NCBI RefSeq assembly: GCF_014495685.1
Contig: NZ_JACTVI010000027.1
Coordinates: forward strand, 1 to 64,000
Direction of reading: 5' to 3'
DNA length: 64,000 bases
Source: Streptomyces sp. TRM68367
GTDB lineage: Bacteria > Actinomycetota > Actinomycetes > Streptomycetales > Streptomycetaceae
A program made the translations under genes and the position numbers. Below the pieces are notes generated by a model. That model was not told the DNA's origin and ran no database searches. It saw only the letters and a program-made list of their open reading frames with translations. How positions within the stretch are numbered: position 1 is the stretch's first letter; each line of letters begins with the position of its first letter. This document shows positions 36,154-44,858 of this stretch, one piece after another.

Positions 36154-36720
36154 CTACGCATGCCGCACATGCAGATGCCCCTGCGCCGGATACGCGGGCG
36201 GGGCGGGCGGGAGCAGGTCGGTCAAGTCGTAGCCCGTCTTGCGGGCCACACTGCATGAGGCCGTGTTGTCCGCCTGGTGCAGGAGGGTGAGGCGGGTCAG
36301 GCCGGACGCGGCGAAGGTGGTGAACGCCCAGTCGGTCAGGGTGTGCAGGGCGCGGGTGGCCACGCCGCGGCCTCGGGCGTGGGCGGCTGTCCAGTAGCCG
36401 ACCTCGGCGGACTCGGCGCCCGGCGTGACGTCCTTGAGGATCACGTGTCCCGCCAGCCGTCCGCCGTTCTCCCCGTCCCCGTGCGGTTCCACGACCGCGA
36501 ACGCGTACTGGTGTCCCGACTCCCAGCCCCGCCGCTGCTCGCGCAGCCACCGCGCAGCGCCCGCCTCGTCGTCCACGGCCCCGGTGATCCAGCGCCGCAG
36601 GGTCGCGTCCCGGTGCAGCGCGGCCAGTTCGGCGGCGTCCTGCGGAGTCCAGGGGCGCAGGGTGAGGGCCGGCGCGGTCGCAGTGGCGGGCGCGTGCAGG
36701 CGCGCGGTGATCGGGGACAT
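36154..36720 (-). CDS. RimJ/RimL-type GNAT acetyltransferase
   Basis: A 188-residue N-acetyltransferase with ALTLRPWTPQDAAEL at the start of the fold, the motif EVGYWTAAHARGRGVATRAL for acetyl-CoA, and the LHQADNTASCSVARKTGY end of the RimJ type. The substrate may be a protein N-terminus or a small amine. It lies 31 bases downstream of the SpoIIE-type regulator and is probably co-transcribed with it. Confidence 0.88.
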   Translation of the reverse strand: MSPITARLHAPATATAPALTLRPWTPQDAAELAALHRDATLRRWITGAVDDEAGAARWLREQRRGWESGHQYAFAVVEPHGDGENGGRLAGHVILKDVTPGAESAEVGYWTAAHARGRGVATRALHTLTDWAFTTFAASGLTRLTLLHQADNTASCSVARKTGYDLTDLLPPAPPAYPAQGHLHVRHA

Positions 36721-36751
36721 CGGAAGATGCTGTTGCGGGAGCCGTGCCGAG

Positions 36752-39427
36752 TCAGAACAGGCTCAGCAGGGCCTCCGCCGGATCCGTGAGGGTGCGGTCG
36801 CCGCCCGGGAGCGGGAGTTCGAACCACACCGTCTTGCCGCGCGGCGTACGGCGTGAGCCCCACGCCGCGCTGAGCAGGCCGACCAGTTGGAGCCCACGGC
36901 CGCCCTCGTCCGTGTCGCGGGCGCGGCGGCGGCGCGGCTGGACCAGCCCCGAGTCCCATACCTCGCAGACGAGCGTGCGGTCGAGCAGCAGACGCACTCT
37001 GATCTCGCCCTCGCCGTACCGCAGCGCGTTGGTCACCAGCTCGCTGACCAGCAACTCCGTGGTGTCGACCAGCTCTTCCATGTCCCAGCTGAGCAGCTGG
37101 GCCCGGGCGTACTCACGGGCCCGGCCCACGCTGCGCGGCTCGCGCAGCAGGGTCCAGTCGCCGACGGACTCGGCGGGCAGCCCTTGTACGCGTGCCATCA
37201 GCAATGCGATGTCGTCCTCGCCGTGGTGGGTGTCGAGGGTGTTGAGGACGTGGTCGCAGACGTCCTCCAGTGGGTGCGCCGGGTCCCTCAGCGCCCCCAC
37301 CAAGGCATCCAGGCCCTCATCGATGGACTGGTCGCGGCTTTCGACCAGTCCATCCGTGTAGAGCGCGAGCAGGGCGCTTTCGGGAAGTTCGACCTCGACC
37401 TCCTCGAAGGGCTCCCCGCCGACGCCGAGCGGCATGCCCGGCGGCACGTCGAGCATCAGCGCCGGCTCGCCGGGTTCGACCAGCACGGGCGGCAGATGGC
37501 CCGCGTTGGCGAAGGTGCAGCGCCTGGTGACGGAGTCGTAGACGGCGTACACGCAGGTCGCGAGGTACACCTCGGACAGGTCCGCCTCGCGGGGCCGGCG
37601 GGCCGCCCGCGTCGCCTGCTGGACACCGCCCGGCGCGCCGAGACCGCGCGCGATCTCGTCCAACTGGGACAGCACCTCGGCCGGTTCGAGGTCGAGCTGC
37701 GCCAGCGTGCGGACCGCCGTACGGAGTTCGCCCATGGCGACGGCGGCGCGCAGGCCGCGGCCCATGACGTCGCCGACGACCAACGCGGTGCGGTGACCGG
37801 GCAGTTCGATCACGTCGAACCAGTCGCCGCCGACCTCGCTGGGACGGCCCGTGTTCGCGTTGCCGGGCAGGTAGCGGCAGGCGATGTCGAGGCCGGAGGC
37901 CTCCGGGTCGCCGGGCGGGAGCAGGGACCGTTGCAGTATCAGCGCGCGCTCGTGCTCGCGCCGGTACAGGCGGGCGTTGTCGATGCAGACGGCGGCCCGC
38001 GCGGCGAGCTCCACGGCCAGGGCGCGGTCCCGCTCCCCGAACGGCTCACTGCCCTTCGTCCGGGCGAACTGCACCAGTCCTACGACCGTGTCATGGGCGA
38101 CCATCGGCACGGCGAGCGTGGACTGCACGAGGCCGCCGTCCTCGCCGGAGACGTTGCGCGGGCGGGCGGTGCGCAGGGCGTCCGCGCAGGGCGAGTTGAA
38201 CGGGTAGTGGTGGACCGCGCCCACCGCGACGGGCTCGCCTGCACCGGCGAAGGGCACGTCGCAGACGGCGCTGGCGAAGGCGACCCGGCGCAGTTCCGCG
38301 CTGCCGTCGGCGAGGCCCGGCGGGGTCTCGTCGCCCACCAGGAGCCCCTGGTAGAGGTCGACGGTGGCCAGGTCGCAGAAGCCGGGCACGACGACGTCGA
38401 GGAGTTCGCGTGCGGTGGTCTCCAGGTCGAGGGAGTTGCCGATCCGGGCGCCGGCCTCGTTGAGGAGGGCGAGATTGCGCCGCGCGGCGGCGGCCTCGCG
38501 GGCGGCGGCGCGGCGACGGGTGACGTCGTTTCCGAGCCAGGCGACGCCGATGGGGCGGCCGGAACCGCTGTGCACGCGGTAGAGGTTGACGGACCAGTGG
38601 CGGCGGTCGTCCCTGCCCGGCAGGTAGCCGGTGATGTTCATGTCCGTGATGGACTCGCCGGTCTCCAGCACCCGGCGCAGGGTCGCGGCGACCCGTTCGG
38701 CCTCGCTGCGCGGCAGGTAGTCGTGGACGCCCCGGCCGCGGTGGTCGTCGGGGGTGCCGCCGAAGGTGGAGGCGAACCGCTGGTTGACGCGGCGGACCCG
38801 CAGGTCGGGGTCGATCAGCAGGAAGCCGAAGGGAGATTGGCCGAATATCGACTGCGCGGCGGCGAGGTCGGTCTCGATGCCGCGCAGGGTGCGTACGTCC
38901 ACGACGATGCAGACGGCGGCCTTCTCGCCCTCCTCGGTGCGCGTCGGCATGACGTACACCTCGGCCAGCCCCTCCTGCCCGCGCTCTCCCCCAAGCTCTC
39001 GGTTTCGCTCTGGCAGGGAGGCACCCCCACCGGCGGAGTCCGGGATCCGGAAGGGGACCACGCCGGTCCACTCCCGGCCGTCGAGGATCTCGGCCATCTT
39101 CCGCTGGCCCTGTTCGCGCAGGTCGGGGTCGATGAACGCCTCGATGGGGTCCATGCCGACGGCGTGTTCGGCGGGGATGCCGAAGAGCTGCTCGGCGCGC
39201 AGGCTCCACTGGTCGACGAGCCCGTCCGGGCCGATGGAGAAGGAGGCGACCTTGATGTAGTCGTAGATGGAGCCGGGCGGACTGCTCTGCCACATGCTGT
39301 CCCCGGGCGGCACACCCTCGCCGGGAAGAGCACCCGCGGCGTCGGAAGCGGGGCCGCTGTCGCCCCTCGACCTCGCGCCGTCCGACGGGTCCTCGGACTC
39401 CGTGGCCTTCGCTGGTATCTCGCTCAC
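36752..39427 (-). CDS. PAS-PAS-GAF-SpoIIE phosphatase with C-terminal HATPase
   Basis: An 891-residue cytoplasmic regulator. PAS domains lie at about 65-180 and 195-310 (FLLIDPDLRVRRVNQRF), a GAF domain at about 330-490, a PP2C/SpoIIE phosphatase at about 520-735 (EVGGDWFDVIELPG, VVGDVMGRGLRAAVAMG), and an anti-sigma-type HATPase at about 750-875 (ELLVSELVTNALRYG, DEGGRGLQLVG). It likely dephosphorylates an anti-anti-sigma factor while also carrying a kinase-like module. The GTG at 39427 stands behind GGAGGGG. A GC-palindrome insert encodes ASLPERNRELGGERG inside the first PAS domain. Confidence 0.9.
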   Translation of the reverse strand: MSEIPAKATESEDPSDGARSRGDSGPASDAAGALPGEGVPPGDSMWQSSPPGSIYDYIKVASFSIGPDGLVDQWSLRAEQLFGIPAEHAVGMDPIEAFIDPDLREQGQRKMAEILDGREWTGVVPFRIPDSAGGGASLPERNRELGGERGQEGLAEVYVMPTRTEEGEKAAVCIVVDVRTLRGIETDLAAAQSIFGQSPFGFLLIDPDLRVRRVNQRFASTFGGTPDDHRGRGVHDYLPRSEAERVAATLRRVLETGESITDMNITGYLPGRDDRRHWSVNLYRVHSGSGRPIGVAWLGNDVTRRRAAAREAAAARRNLALLNEAGARIGNSLDLETTARELLDVVVPGFCDLATVDLYQGLLVGDETPPGLADGSAELRRVAFASAVCDVPFAGAGEPVAVGAVHHYPFNSPCADALRTARPRNVSGEDGGLVQSTLAVPMVAHDTVVGLVQFARTKGSEPFGERDRALAVELAARAAVCIDNARLYRREHERALILQRSLLPPGDPEASGLDIACRYLPGNANTGRPSEVGGDWFDVIELPGHRTALVVGDVMGRGLRAAVAMGELRTAVRTLAQLDLEPAEVLSQLDEIARGLGAPGGVQQATRAARRPREADLSEVYLATCVYAVYDSVTRRCTFANAGHLPPVLVEPGEPALMLDVPPGMPLGVGGEPFEEVEVELPESALLALYTDGLVESRDQSIDEGLDALVGALRDPAHPLEDVCDHVLNTLDTHHGEDDIALLMARVQGLPAESVGDWTLLREPRSVGRAREYARAQLLSWDMEELVDTTELLVSELVTNALRYGEGEIRVRLLLDRTLVCEVWDSGLVQPRRRRARDTDEGGRGLQLVGLLSAAWGSRRTPRGKTVWFELPLPGGDRTLTDPAEALLSLF
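38988..39036. repeat. GC palindromic element inserted in a coding region
   Basis: Read on the minus strand it has GGGGGTGCC, a GC core, CCGAGAG, then TTGGGGGAG, the same skeleton as the centre of the 9725-9868 element. Here it adds about 16 residues in frame to the SpoIIE-type regulator. Confidence 0.6.
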
Positions 39428-39793
39428 GCGAACCGTCCCCTCCAGCTCACCGCGTCCGGCACCGGTCACCGGGGGCGGCTGCCCGCAGTATCCAGCACTA
39501 CGGTGCCGCACAACACGGTGTTCACGATCACAGCACGGTCCCGATGGTTTTTGGACCGGGCCGCAAGAACACTTCCAGTCTTCTAACCAGGGGACACGTC
39601 GTCGAATCACGCACCCGGTCAACCGTTGCCGGCCCGACCCGGAGGCTGGACACGATTGTTACGGCTGCACAAGGACACGGTGCCGCCGCGAGGCGGGTTC
39701 ACCATCGATCGGCACCGATGGGCGGGCGGCTCGGCGCAGGGCCGGATCGGCCGGATACCGGTGGGTCGCCTTCCGCCGGATACCGGGGCGGCT
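39428..39793. other. 366-base upstream region of the SpoIIE-type gene
   Basis: No gene was recognised. It should hold the promoter of the SpoIIE-type regulator (minus strand). The AT-richest part (39535-39600, GGTTTTTGG, CTTCTAACC) is the likeliest place, but no consensus -35/-10 pair could be assigned with confidence. Confidence 0.35.
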
Positions 39794-40225
39794 TCAGCCG
39801 GGTACCGCGAGTTCGAACCACACCGTCTTGCCCGTGTGGCCGGGGCGGGTGCCCCAGCGGCGGGACGAGGAGGCGACCAGTTGCAGACCGCGGCCGCTCT
39901 CGTCGTCGGGACGGGCGTGGCGCTCGCGGGGCGGGTCGGGGAGGGAGTCGGAGACCTCGACCAGCAGGACGCCGTTCAGGTCCGAGGGGCGGACCAGACG
40001 GACGCCGATGGGGCCGATGGCATGCCGCAGGGAGTTGGTCACCAGCTCGCTGACCAGCAGGGTCGTGATGTCACCGACACTGTCCAGGCCCCAGTGGCGC
40101 AGCTGGCCGCGGACGGCGGCGCGGGCGGTGCGCACGGCGCCGGGGTCCGCGGGAAAGGTCCATTCGGCGCAGTCGTCTTCGGTGTCGATCACGCCGATCA
40201 CTTCCCAGGCAAGCAGCCCACCCAT
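39794..40225 (-). CDS. Anti-sigma-factor-type ATP-binding protein
   Basis: A 143-residue HATPase_c protein of the RsbW/SpoIIAB-like group common in Streptomyces. The N-box is LVSELVTNSLRHA and the G-box DDESGRGLQLVA; the C-terminus is TGKTVWFELAVPG. It is closely similar in plan to the HATPase at the end of the SpoIIE-type regulator downstream. The start is uncertain: the ATG at 40225 is listed, but in-frame GTGs at 40252 and 40294 are possible and no start has a good ribosome site. Confidence 0.85.
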   Translation of the reverse strand: MGGLLAWEVIGVIDTEDDCAEWTFPADPGAVRTARAAVRGQLRHWGLDSVGDITTLLVSELVTNSLRHAIGPIGVRLVRPSDLNGVLLVEVSDSLPDPPRERHARPDDESGRGLQLVASSSRRWGTRPGHTGKTVWFELAVPG

Positions 40226-40360
40226 GTCTGGTTTCGTGGGGTTAATGGGCACATACCCGATATCCGGGGTGCAGTACCGCCCGGAGCGGCGCACTGTGGC
40301 ACGAACGGCGTACGGGTGCCCTCGGTGGATGGCCCGTACGGCGCGCTCCCCTGGCGGGCC

Positions 40361-40783
40361 TCACGCGCCGGCCGTTCCTCCGAGAGTGAGGCCGAGGTGG
40401 ATCAGGGTGTCGCGGACGGCCGGGACGTCCTGGTCGAGCCAGTCCACGTCCCAGATCTCGTCGGGGGTGAGCCAGCGCAGGGCGTCGTGGTCCTCCAGCG
40501 GCTCGGGGGCGGCGGAGCCGGGGAGGAGGCGGGCGGTCCAGACGTGCAGGACGTACGGCGGCTTCAGGGGCCACTCGCCGGGTACGCGGTCGCCGGCCTC
40601 GGCCTCGACGCCGAGTTCCTCGCGCAGTTCCCGGACGACCGCGAGCTCGGGCGCCTCGCCCTCCTCGACCTTGCCGCCGGGCAGCTCCCAGCGGCCGGCG
40701 AGGTCGGCGGGGGCGCTGCGGCGGGCGGCGAGCAGGCGTCCACGGTGGTGTACGGCGGCGCCGACGACGATTCGCTTGAGCAT
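40361..40783 (-). CDS. NUDIX hydrolase (MutT-like)
   Basis: A 140-residue NUDIX protein with a complete box: G-KVEEG-E-APELAVV-REL-REELGV. N-terminal IVVGAAVHHRGRLLAARRS is typical of MutT-like enzymes that clean up oxidised nucleotides; the actual substrate is unknown. The ATG at 40783 gives the family length and lacks a clear ribosome site, so a leaderless mRNA is possible. A GC hairpin cluster follows on the upstream side. Confidence 0.88.
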   Translation of the reverse strand: MLKRIVVGAAVHHRGRLLAARRSAPADLAGRWELPGGKVEEGEAPELAVVRELREELGVEAEAGDRVPGEWPLKPPYVLHVWTARLLPGSAAPEPLEDHDALRWLTPDEIWDVDWLDQDVPAVRDTLIHLGLTLGGTAGA

Positions 40784-40864
40784 GCCGGGAGGGTAACGGT
40801 GAGCAAGCCCCCGCCCCCGAACCCCGACCACTGCCCGACTCGACCAGCCAGGAGCTCGCTGCCT

Positions 40865-40908
40865 CCGGGGGCTCCGCCCCGGACCCCGGCAGGGGCCTCG
40901 CCCCCTGC
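40865..40908. terminator. GC hairpin pair of the GGGGCTCCGCCCC family
   Basis: CCGGGG (40865-40870) pairs with CCCCGG (40877-40882), and GCAGGGG (40889-40895) pairs with CCCCTGC (40902-40908). It lies downstream of the SPOR-protein gene (minus strand) and ahead of the NUDIX gene, consistent with a terminator. It is nearly identical to the second hairpin at 2148. Confidence 0.6.
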
Positions 40909-40930
40909 ACCCCGCGACGGCGTCGGCCCG

Positions 40931-41125
40931 TCAGTTGTCCGTCGCCGCCGTGCCGTTCTGGCCGACCCGCTCCACCGAATACGTCTGCCGGTGTCCGCTG
41001 CTGTCGAGGCTGTCCGCTATCTTCTCGGCCTCGATGCGGGTCGCGTACCGGCCGACGCGGTAGCGATTGCCGTTGTCGTCCTGGCGAACGACGAGCCAGG
41101 GAAGAGTCACCGTGCTGTCGCTCAT
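40931..41125 (-). CDS. Small SPOR-like protein
   Basis: A 64-residue protein with the core LPWLVVRQDDNGNRYRVGRY followed by ATRIEAEKIADSL. This resembles a minimal SPOR fold, which in larger proteins binds denuded peptidoglycan at septa. No membrane segment or signal is present, so a cytoplasmic role is likelier. The ATG at 41125 follows a strong GGAGTGGAGGGG site. It is widespread in Streptomyces as far as I recall. Confidence 0.8.
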   Translation of the reverse strand: MSDSTVTLPWLVVRQDDNGNRYRVGRYATRIEAEKIADSLDSSGHRQTYSVERVGQNGTAATDN

Positions 41126-41479
41126 CGCGCCCCTCCACTCCCCGTCCGCGGCTCATGCCGTGCCCCACCCGCTAAGGAAACCGCAATGCGCATATGCCCG
41201 AGCCTACGCCTTACCTTCACGCACCGAATACGGCTTTTTACAAAGAGGTAGGCAACCGGCCAGCATTCAGCGGGCGTAAGGAATCGCGTGCACCCCTTCA
41301 CGCGCCTGCGCTTCGGGGCGGCGACATGCCGGAGACGGGCCAGGGCGACCCGCGGGAACGCCGGTGAGAACGGCCGGATCAGTGCGGCCGTGGGGTGAGG
41401 GAGGAAAGCAGGAACAGCGGGCGGGCCCGCGCGCAGCGTGCGCTATGTCACTTCGCGGGCCGCCGTCGCGCGGAGCGCA
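41126..41479. other. 354-base gap, no gene seen
   Basis: Contains the promoter of the SPOR-protein gene (minus strand) at its left end, where 41215-41255 is AT-richer (ATACGGCTTTTTACAAAGAGG). The remainder is GC-rich without a supported open frame or strong palindrome. Confidence 0.35.
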
Positions 41480-42232
41480 CTACTTCACCGGCAAGTGATA
41501 CGACACCCGGTACCGGTCCGCCGGGATCACCACGTCCGCCGTCTCTACGGGGCGGCCGGAGGCGTAGAACGTGCGCTGGACGACCAGGACGACATGGCCG
41601 GGGACGCCGCCGAGGAGGAGGAGTTCCTCTGCGAGGCCGGGGCGGGCGCCGGCCTCCTCGGTGACGTTGTCGACGATCACGTCGATGGCGCGCATGCGCT
41701 CGACGACGCCCATGCCGCCGAGCGGACCCTCCTCGGGCAGCATCACGGGCGTACGGCCGGTCACGGCGAGCGGCTCCCAGGACGTGGAGAGCATCATCGC
41801 CTCGCCGGCCTCCCGGAAGAGATACTTCGTGCACATCACCGGGTCACCGGCCTGGATCCCGAGCCGCTCGGCGATGGCACCGCTGGCCTCGGCCTGATCG
41901 CTGCTGGACTCCCACGTGCCGCGCACGGCGGCGTCCGCCTGCTCCTGCCGGAAGGGCGTGGCGCCGCTGGACGGGCGGTAGCCGGAGCGGGCGATCCGGC
42001 GGGGCACGGGCAGCTCGCGCACGTACGTCCCGGAACCGGAGCGGCCCTCGACCAGCCCCTCGGCCATGAGCACCTTGCGCGCCTCCAGGGCGACGGTGTC
42101 CGAGACGCCGTACTCCTCTCGGATTCTGGCCTGCGAGGGGAGCCGGGTGTGCGGGGGCAGCAGACCGTCAACGATCTTCTTGCGGAGATCATCCGCGACA
42201 CGCAGGTACGCCGGCTGCTCACCGAATGTCAC
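41480..42232 (-). CDS. GntR-family regulator with UTRA domain
   Basis: A 250-residue repressor-type protein: winged HTH at the N-terminus (PAYLRVADDLRKKIVDGLL, RLPSQARIREEYGVS) and a UTRA ligand-binding domain (about 80-240) ending ETADVVIPADRYRVSYHLP. HutC-subfamily members sense sugars, amino acids or other small molecules; the ligand here is unknown. The GTG at 42232 follows GGGAGCGG. No adjacent catabolic operon reveals its target. Confidence 0.9.
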   Translation of the reverse strand: MTFGEQPAYLRVADDLRKKIVDGLLPPHTRLPSQARIREEYGVSDTVALEARKVLMAEGLVEGRSGSGTYVRELPVPRRIARSGYRPSSGATPFRQEQADAAVRGTWESSSDQAEASGAIAERLGIQAGDPVMCTKYLFREAGEAMMLSTSWEPLAVTGRTPVMLPEEGPLGGMGVVERMRAIDVIVDNVTEEAGARPGLAEELLLLGGVPGHVVLVVQRTFYASGRPVETADVVIPADRYRVSYHLPVK

Positions 42233-42379
42233 TGGCCGCTCCCATCAGGTTGTACAGACAGCAACAGCGTGGCAACGGTAGGTTGTGCCAAGCAAGCAAA
42301 GGCCAGAGAATCACCCGATGTGATGACTTGAGGCCGCAGAGGGCTTTACCCAGGCACTTTCTCCCCGCTATGGCCTCGC

Positions 42380-43543
42380 TCACACCTCGGCACCGGAGTC
42401 TCCGCCTCCGCTCTCACCGCTCTCCTCGTAGGCCGGCGGCGTGGTGGCCAGGCCCAGAGCCTTGCGTGCGGTGACCGACCTCTGGGGAGTGATGAGGTCG
42501 TAGGCCTTGTCGTAGTGCTCGTAGAAGGTGTCGACGTCGGGGGACTTGGCGGCCCGCGCCCACTCCTGGCGCGCCTTGTCCAGGCCGGCGGCCAGGTCCG
42601 AGACCGGCCGCTCGGCGCCGGCGGGCCAGCGGTGCCCGCGCAGCATCCGGGTCTGCTCGGCGAGCGCCGCCGAGACCCGCCCGGCCCAGGCCCGGTGGCC
42701 CCCGAGGTCGTCCTCGACGTACTCGGTGTCGGGCGCCGACTCCAGCGCGGCGTTCTGGACGCGCTCGGCCTTGAGGTAGGCGACCTGGTCGCCGTCGAGC
42801 GTCGTCCCGTCCTCGCGCAGCGAGCCGGTCAGGTGGCCCGACTCGTTCGCGTTGCCGAACACACAGGTGATCGCGCGGTCGCCCAGGGTCCAGGTCTCGC
42901 GGCTCGGCAGCAGGTAGTAGACCTCCGCCTCCTTCGGTACGGCCCAGGTGTCCATGGCGTAGGTGTCCTGGAGCGCGTAGCAGCGCTCGTCGGCGGTGTC
43001 CGCGACCGACCTGTCGCCCGGGAAGCGGCCGTCGGAGAGCTTGACGACGGCGAACACCTCCCCGTCGTGCGCGCCGCCGCACGGCACCCGGTCGACGTCG
43101 TACGTGTCCCCCTCCATGCCGCCCGGCGAGTCGAAGCACTCGCCCTTGCGCAGCGTCAGGCTCTCGTTGCCGCGCACGGCGTCCCTGAGCCCGTCCCAGG
43201 CGTCCGCCACGACGCCCGTGGACAGCGACACCACCCACAGGGCGAGTCCGGCCGAGGACAGCACGGACCCGGCGATCGCCATGCCCCGGCCGCGCTCGCC
43301 CTTCCGCCGGATCTGGCGCAGCGCGATCAGTCCCAGCACGAGCCCGGCGGCCGGCAGGAAGCACAGGAGCCCGAGGACGAGCGCCGCGATGGACACGCCG
43401 TTGACCGGCGGCGGGGCGCCGTACGTGCCGTTCGAGCCGTAGAGATACGGGCCGTACGGACCGGGTCCCTGGCCCCAGGGGCCGGGCGGCTGCCTGTGCG
43501 GGTGCTGGGGCTGGTGGGGCCCGGAGGGCGGAGGTATGGACAC
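42380..43543 (-). CDS. DUF4190 / septum-formation-domain membrane protein
   Basis: A 387-residue protein: a Pro/His/Gly-rich N-terminal 50 residues, then a two-helix DUF4190 region (SIAALVLGLLCFLPAAGLVL; MAIAGSVLSSAGLALWVVSL). An extracytoplasmic septum-formation-like domain follows (LRKGECFDSPGG ... VPCGGAHDGEVFAVVKL) with paired cysteines, then a coiled-coil tail. The GTG at 43543 behind CAGGAGC is preferred; the longer open frame upstream is the antisense of the serpin gene. Function is not established. Confidence 0.85.
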   Translation of the reverse strand: MSIPPPSGPHQPQHPHRQPPGPWGQGPGPYGPYLYGSNGTYGAPPPVNGVSIAALVLGLLCFLPAAGLVLGLIALRQIRRKGERGRGMAIAGSVLSSAGLALWVVSLSTGVVADAWDGLRDAVRGNESLTLRKGECFDSPGGMEGDTYDVDRVPCGGAHDGEVFAVVKLSDGRFPGDRSVADTADERCYALQDTYAMDTWAVPKEAEVYYLLPSRETWTLGDRAITCVFGNANESGHLTGSLREDGTTLDGDQVAYLKAERVQNAALESAPDTEYVEDDLGGHRAWAGRVSAALAEQTRMLRGHRWPAGAERPVSDLAAGLDKARQEWARAAKSPDVDTFYEHYDKAYDLITPQRSVTARKALGLATTPPAYEESGESGGGDSGAEV

Positions 43544-43630
43544 GGGTACCGTGCTCCTGGCTGAGGCGGGATCGGTGAAGAACCGGTGTGCGGCTGGGCG
43601 CATCGTAAGCGGACGGCACAGGGGGGCGGA

Positions 43631-44851
43631 ATGCAGGTGACGAAAGCGACGATCCGGGCGGTGAACGCCCTGACCACCCGCTGGGCGGGGGAAGTTCGCC
43701 AGAGCACGGTCTTCTCGGCCGCCGGGGTCTGGCCGCTGCTCGCCCTTCTGGCCGACGGCGCGGCGGGCGCGGCACGGGCGGAGCTGACGGAGGCGGTCGG
43801 GCTGCCCGGCGGGCGGTCGGGCGGTCAGTCGGGGGCGGCGGCGCGGGAGTTGCTCGCCGCGCTGGACTCCGCACGCGGCCTGGACGCGGCCCTGGGACTG
43901 TGGACGAAGCGCACGCTGGAGCTGCGGGAGGCGTGGGCGGCCGGGCTGCCCGCCGACGCGCACGGCGTGCTCACCGGGGACGTGGCGGCCGACCGGGAGG
44001 CGTTGGACGCCTGGGCGGCCAAGCGGACCGGCGGACTCATCGAGCGCATGCCGGTACGGCTGACGAAGGACACCGAACTGGTGCTGGCGAGCGCGCTGGC
44101 GCTGCGGACGCGGTGGCTGCGGCCCTTCCACGAGGTGCCGTGGCAGCCGGCGGACGGGCCGTGGCGCGACCGCGTGCTGCGGGGCCTGCGCCGCAGAAGC
44201 GCACTCCTGGACCGGGTCGCCGTGGCGGACACACCGCACGGACAGGTCACCGAGCTGAAGGTGCTCGGCGACAACGCCGTGGACGTGCATCTGCTGCTCG
44301 GCGAGGAGGAGATGACGCCCGGCCAGGTGCTCGGCGCGGGGGTGGACCTCCTCGCGGGCAGCCACCCGGTCGTACCGGGCCCGCAGCTGCCGTGCGGAGA
44401 CGCGGGCCCCGGCCTGCGGGTCGTCGAGGTGTCGAGCATGAGACCCGATCCGCCGACGCTGGACGTCAGGACCGTGGCGTACGACGTGGCGGCGGACCAC
44501 GACCTGCTCAGGCAGCCGGAGTTGTTCGGCCTCACGTCCGCGAGCCAGGCCATCACCGGCCACTTTCCCGGCATCGCCGCCTTCCCCCTGTTCATCGAAT
44601 CGGCCCGGCAGTCGGCGCTCGCCCGCTTCGGCGCCCGCGGCTTCGAGGCCGCCGCGGTGACGGTGTTCCCAGCAGCCGGCGCAGGCATACCGGAACTCCG
44701 CTACCGCACGACCGTCGTCGAGGCCACCTTCGGCCGGCCGTTCGGCTTCCTGGCGCTGCACCGTCACTCACGCCTCGTCCTCGCGGCGGGCTGGGTCACC
44801 GACCCGGAGCCCTTCCGCGAGGACGAGGACACCTACGCGGTGCGGGATTGA
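43631..44851 (+). CDS. Serpin-family protein
   Basis: A 406-residue protein with serpin landmarks: N-terminal helix A (VNALTTRWAGEVRQSTVFSA), the breach/hinge region FGARGFEAAAVTVFPA, and the C-terminal strands FGRPFGFLALHRHSRLVLAA then GWVTDP. There is no signal peptide, so a cytoplasmic or non-classically released inhibitor is suggested. The reactive loop would be the segment after AAAVTVF, rich in Ala/Gly. The ATG at 43631 lies behind AGGGGGG. It is convergent with a secreted subtilisin-like protease only 7 bases away. Confidence 0.8.
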   Translation: MQVTKATIRAVNALTTRWAGEVRQSTVFSAAGVWPLLALLADGAAGAARAELTEAVGLPGGRSGGQSGAAARELLAALDSARGLDAALGLWTKRTLELREAWAAGLPADAHGVLTGDVAADREALDAWAAKRTGGLIERMPVRLTKDTELVLASALALRTRWLRPFHEVPWQPADGPWRDRVLRGLRRRSALLDRVAVADTPHGQVTELKVLGDNAVDVHLLLGEEEMTPGQVLGAGVDLLAGSHPVVPGPQLPCGDAGPGLRVVEVSSMRPDPPTLDVRTVAYDVAADHDLLRQPELFGLTSASQAITGHFPGIAAFPLFIESARQSALARFGARGFEAAAVTVFPAAGAGIPELRYRTTVVEATFGRPFGFLALHRHSRLVLAAGWVTDPEPFREDEDTYAVRD

Positions 44852-44858
44852 CAGGGCG

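Noticed and set aside
42380..44767. A single 795-residue minus-strand protein
   Set aside because: The 5' 400 codons are antisense to the serpin gene and have no family features; the septum-formation protein starts at 43543.
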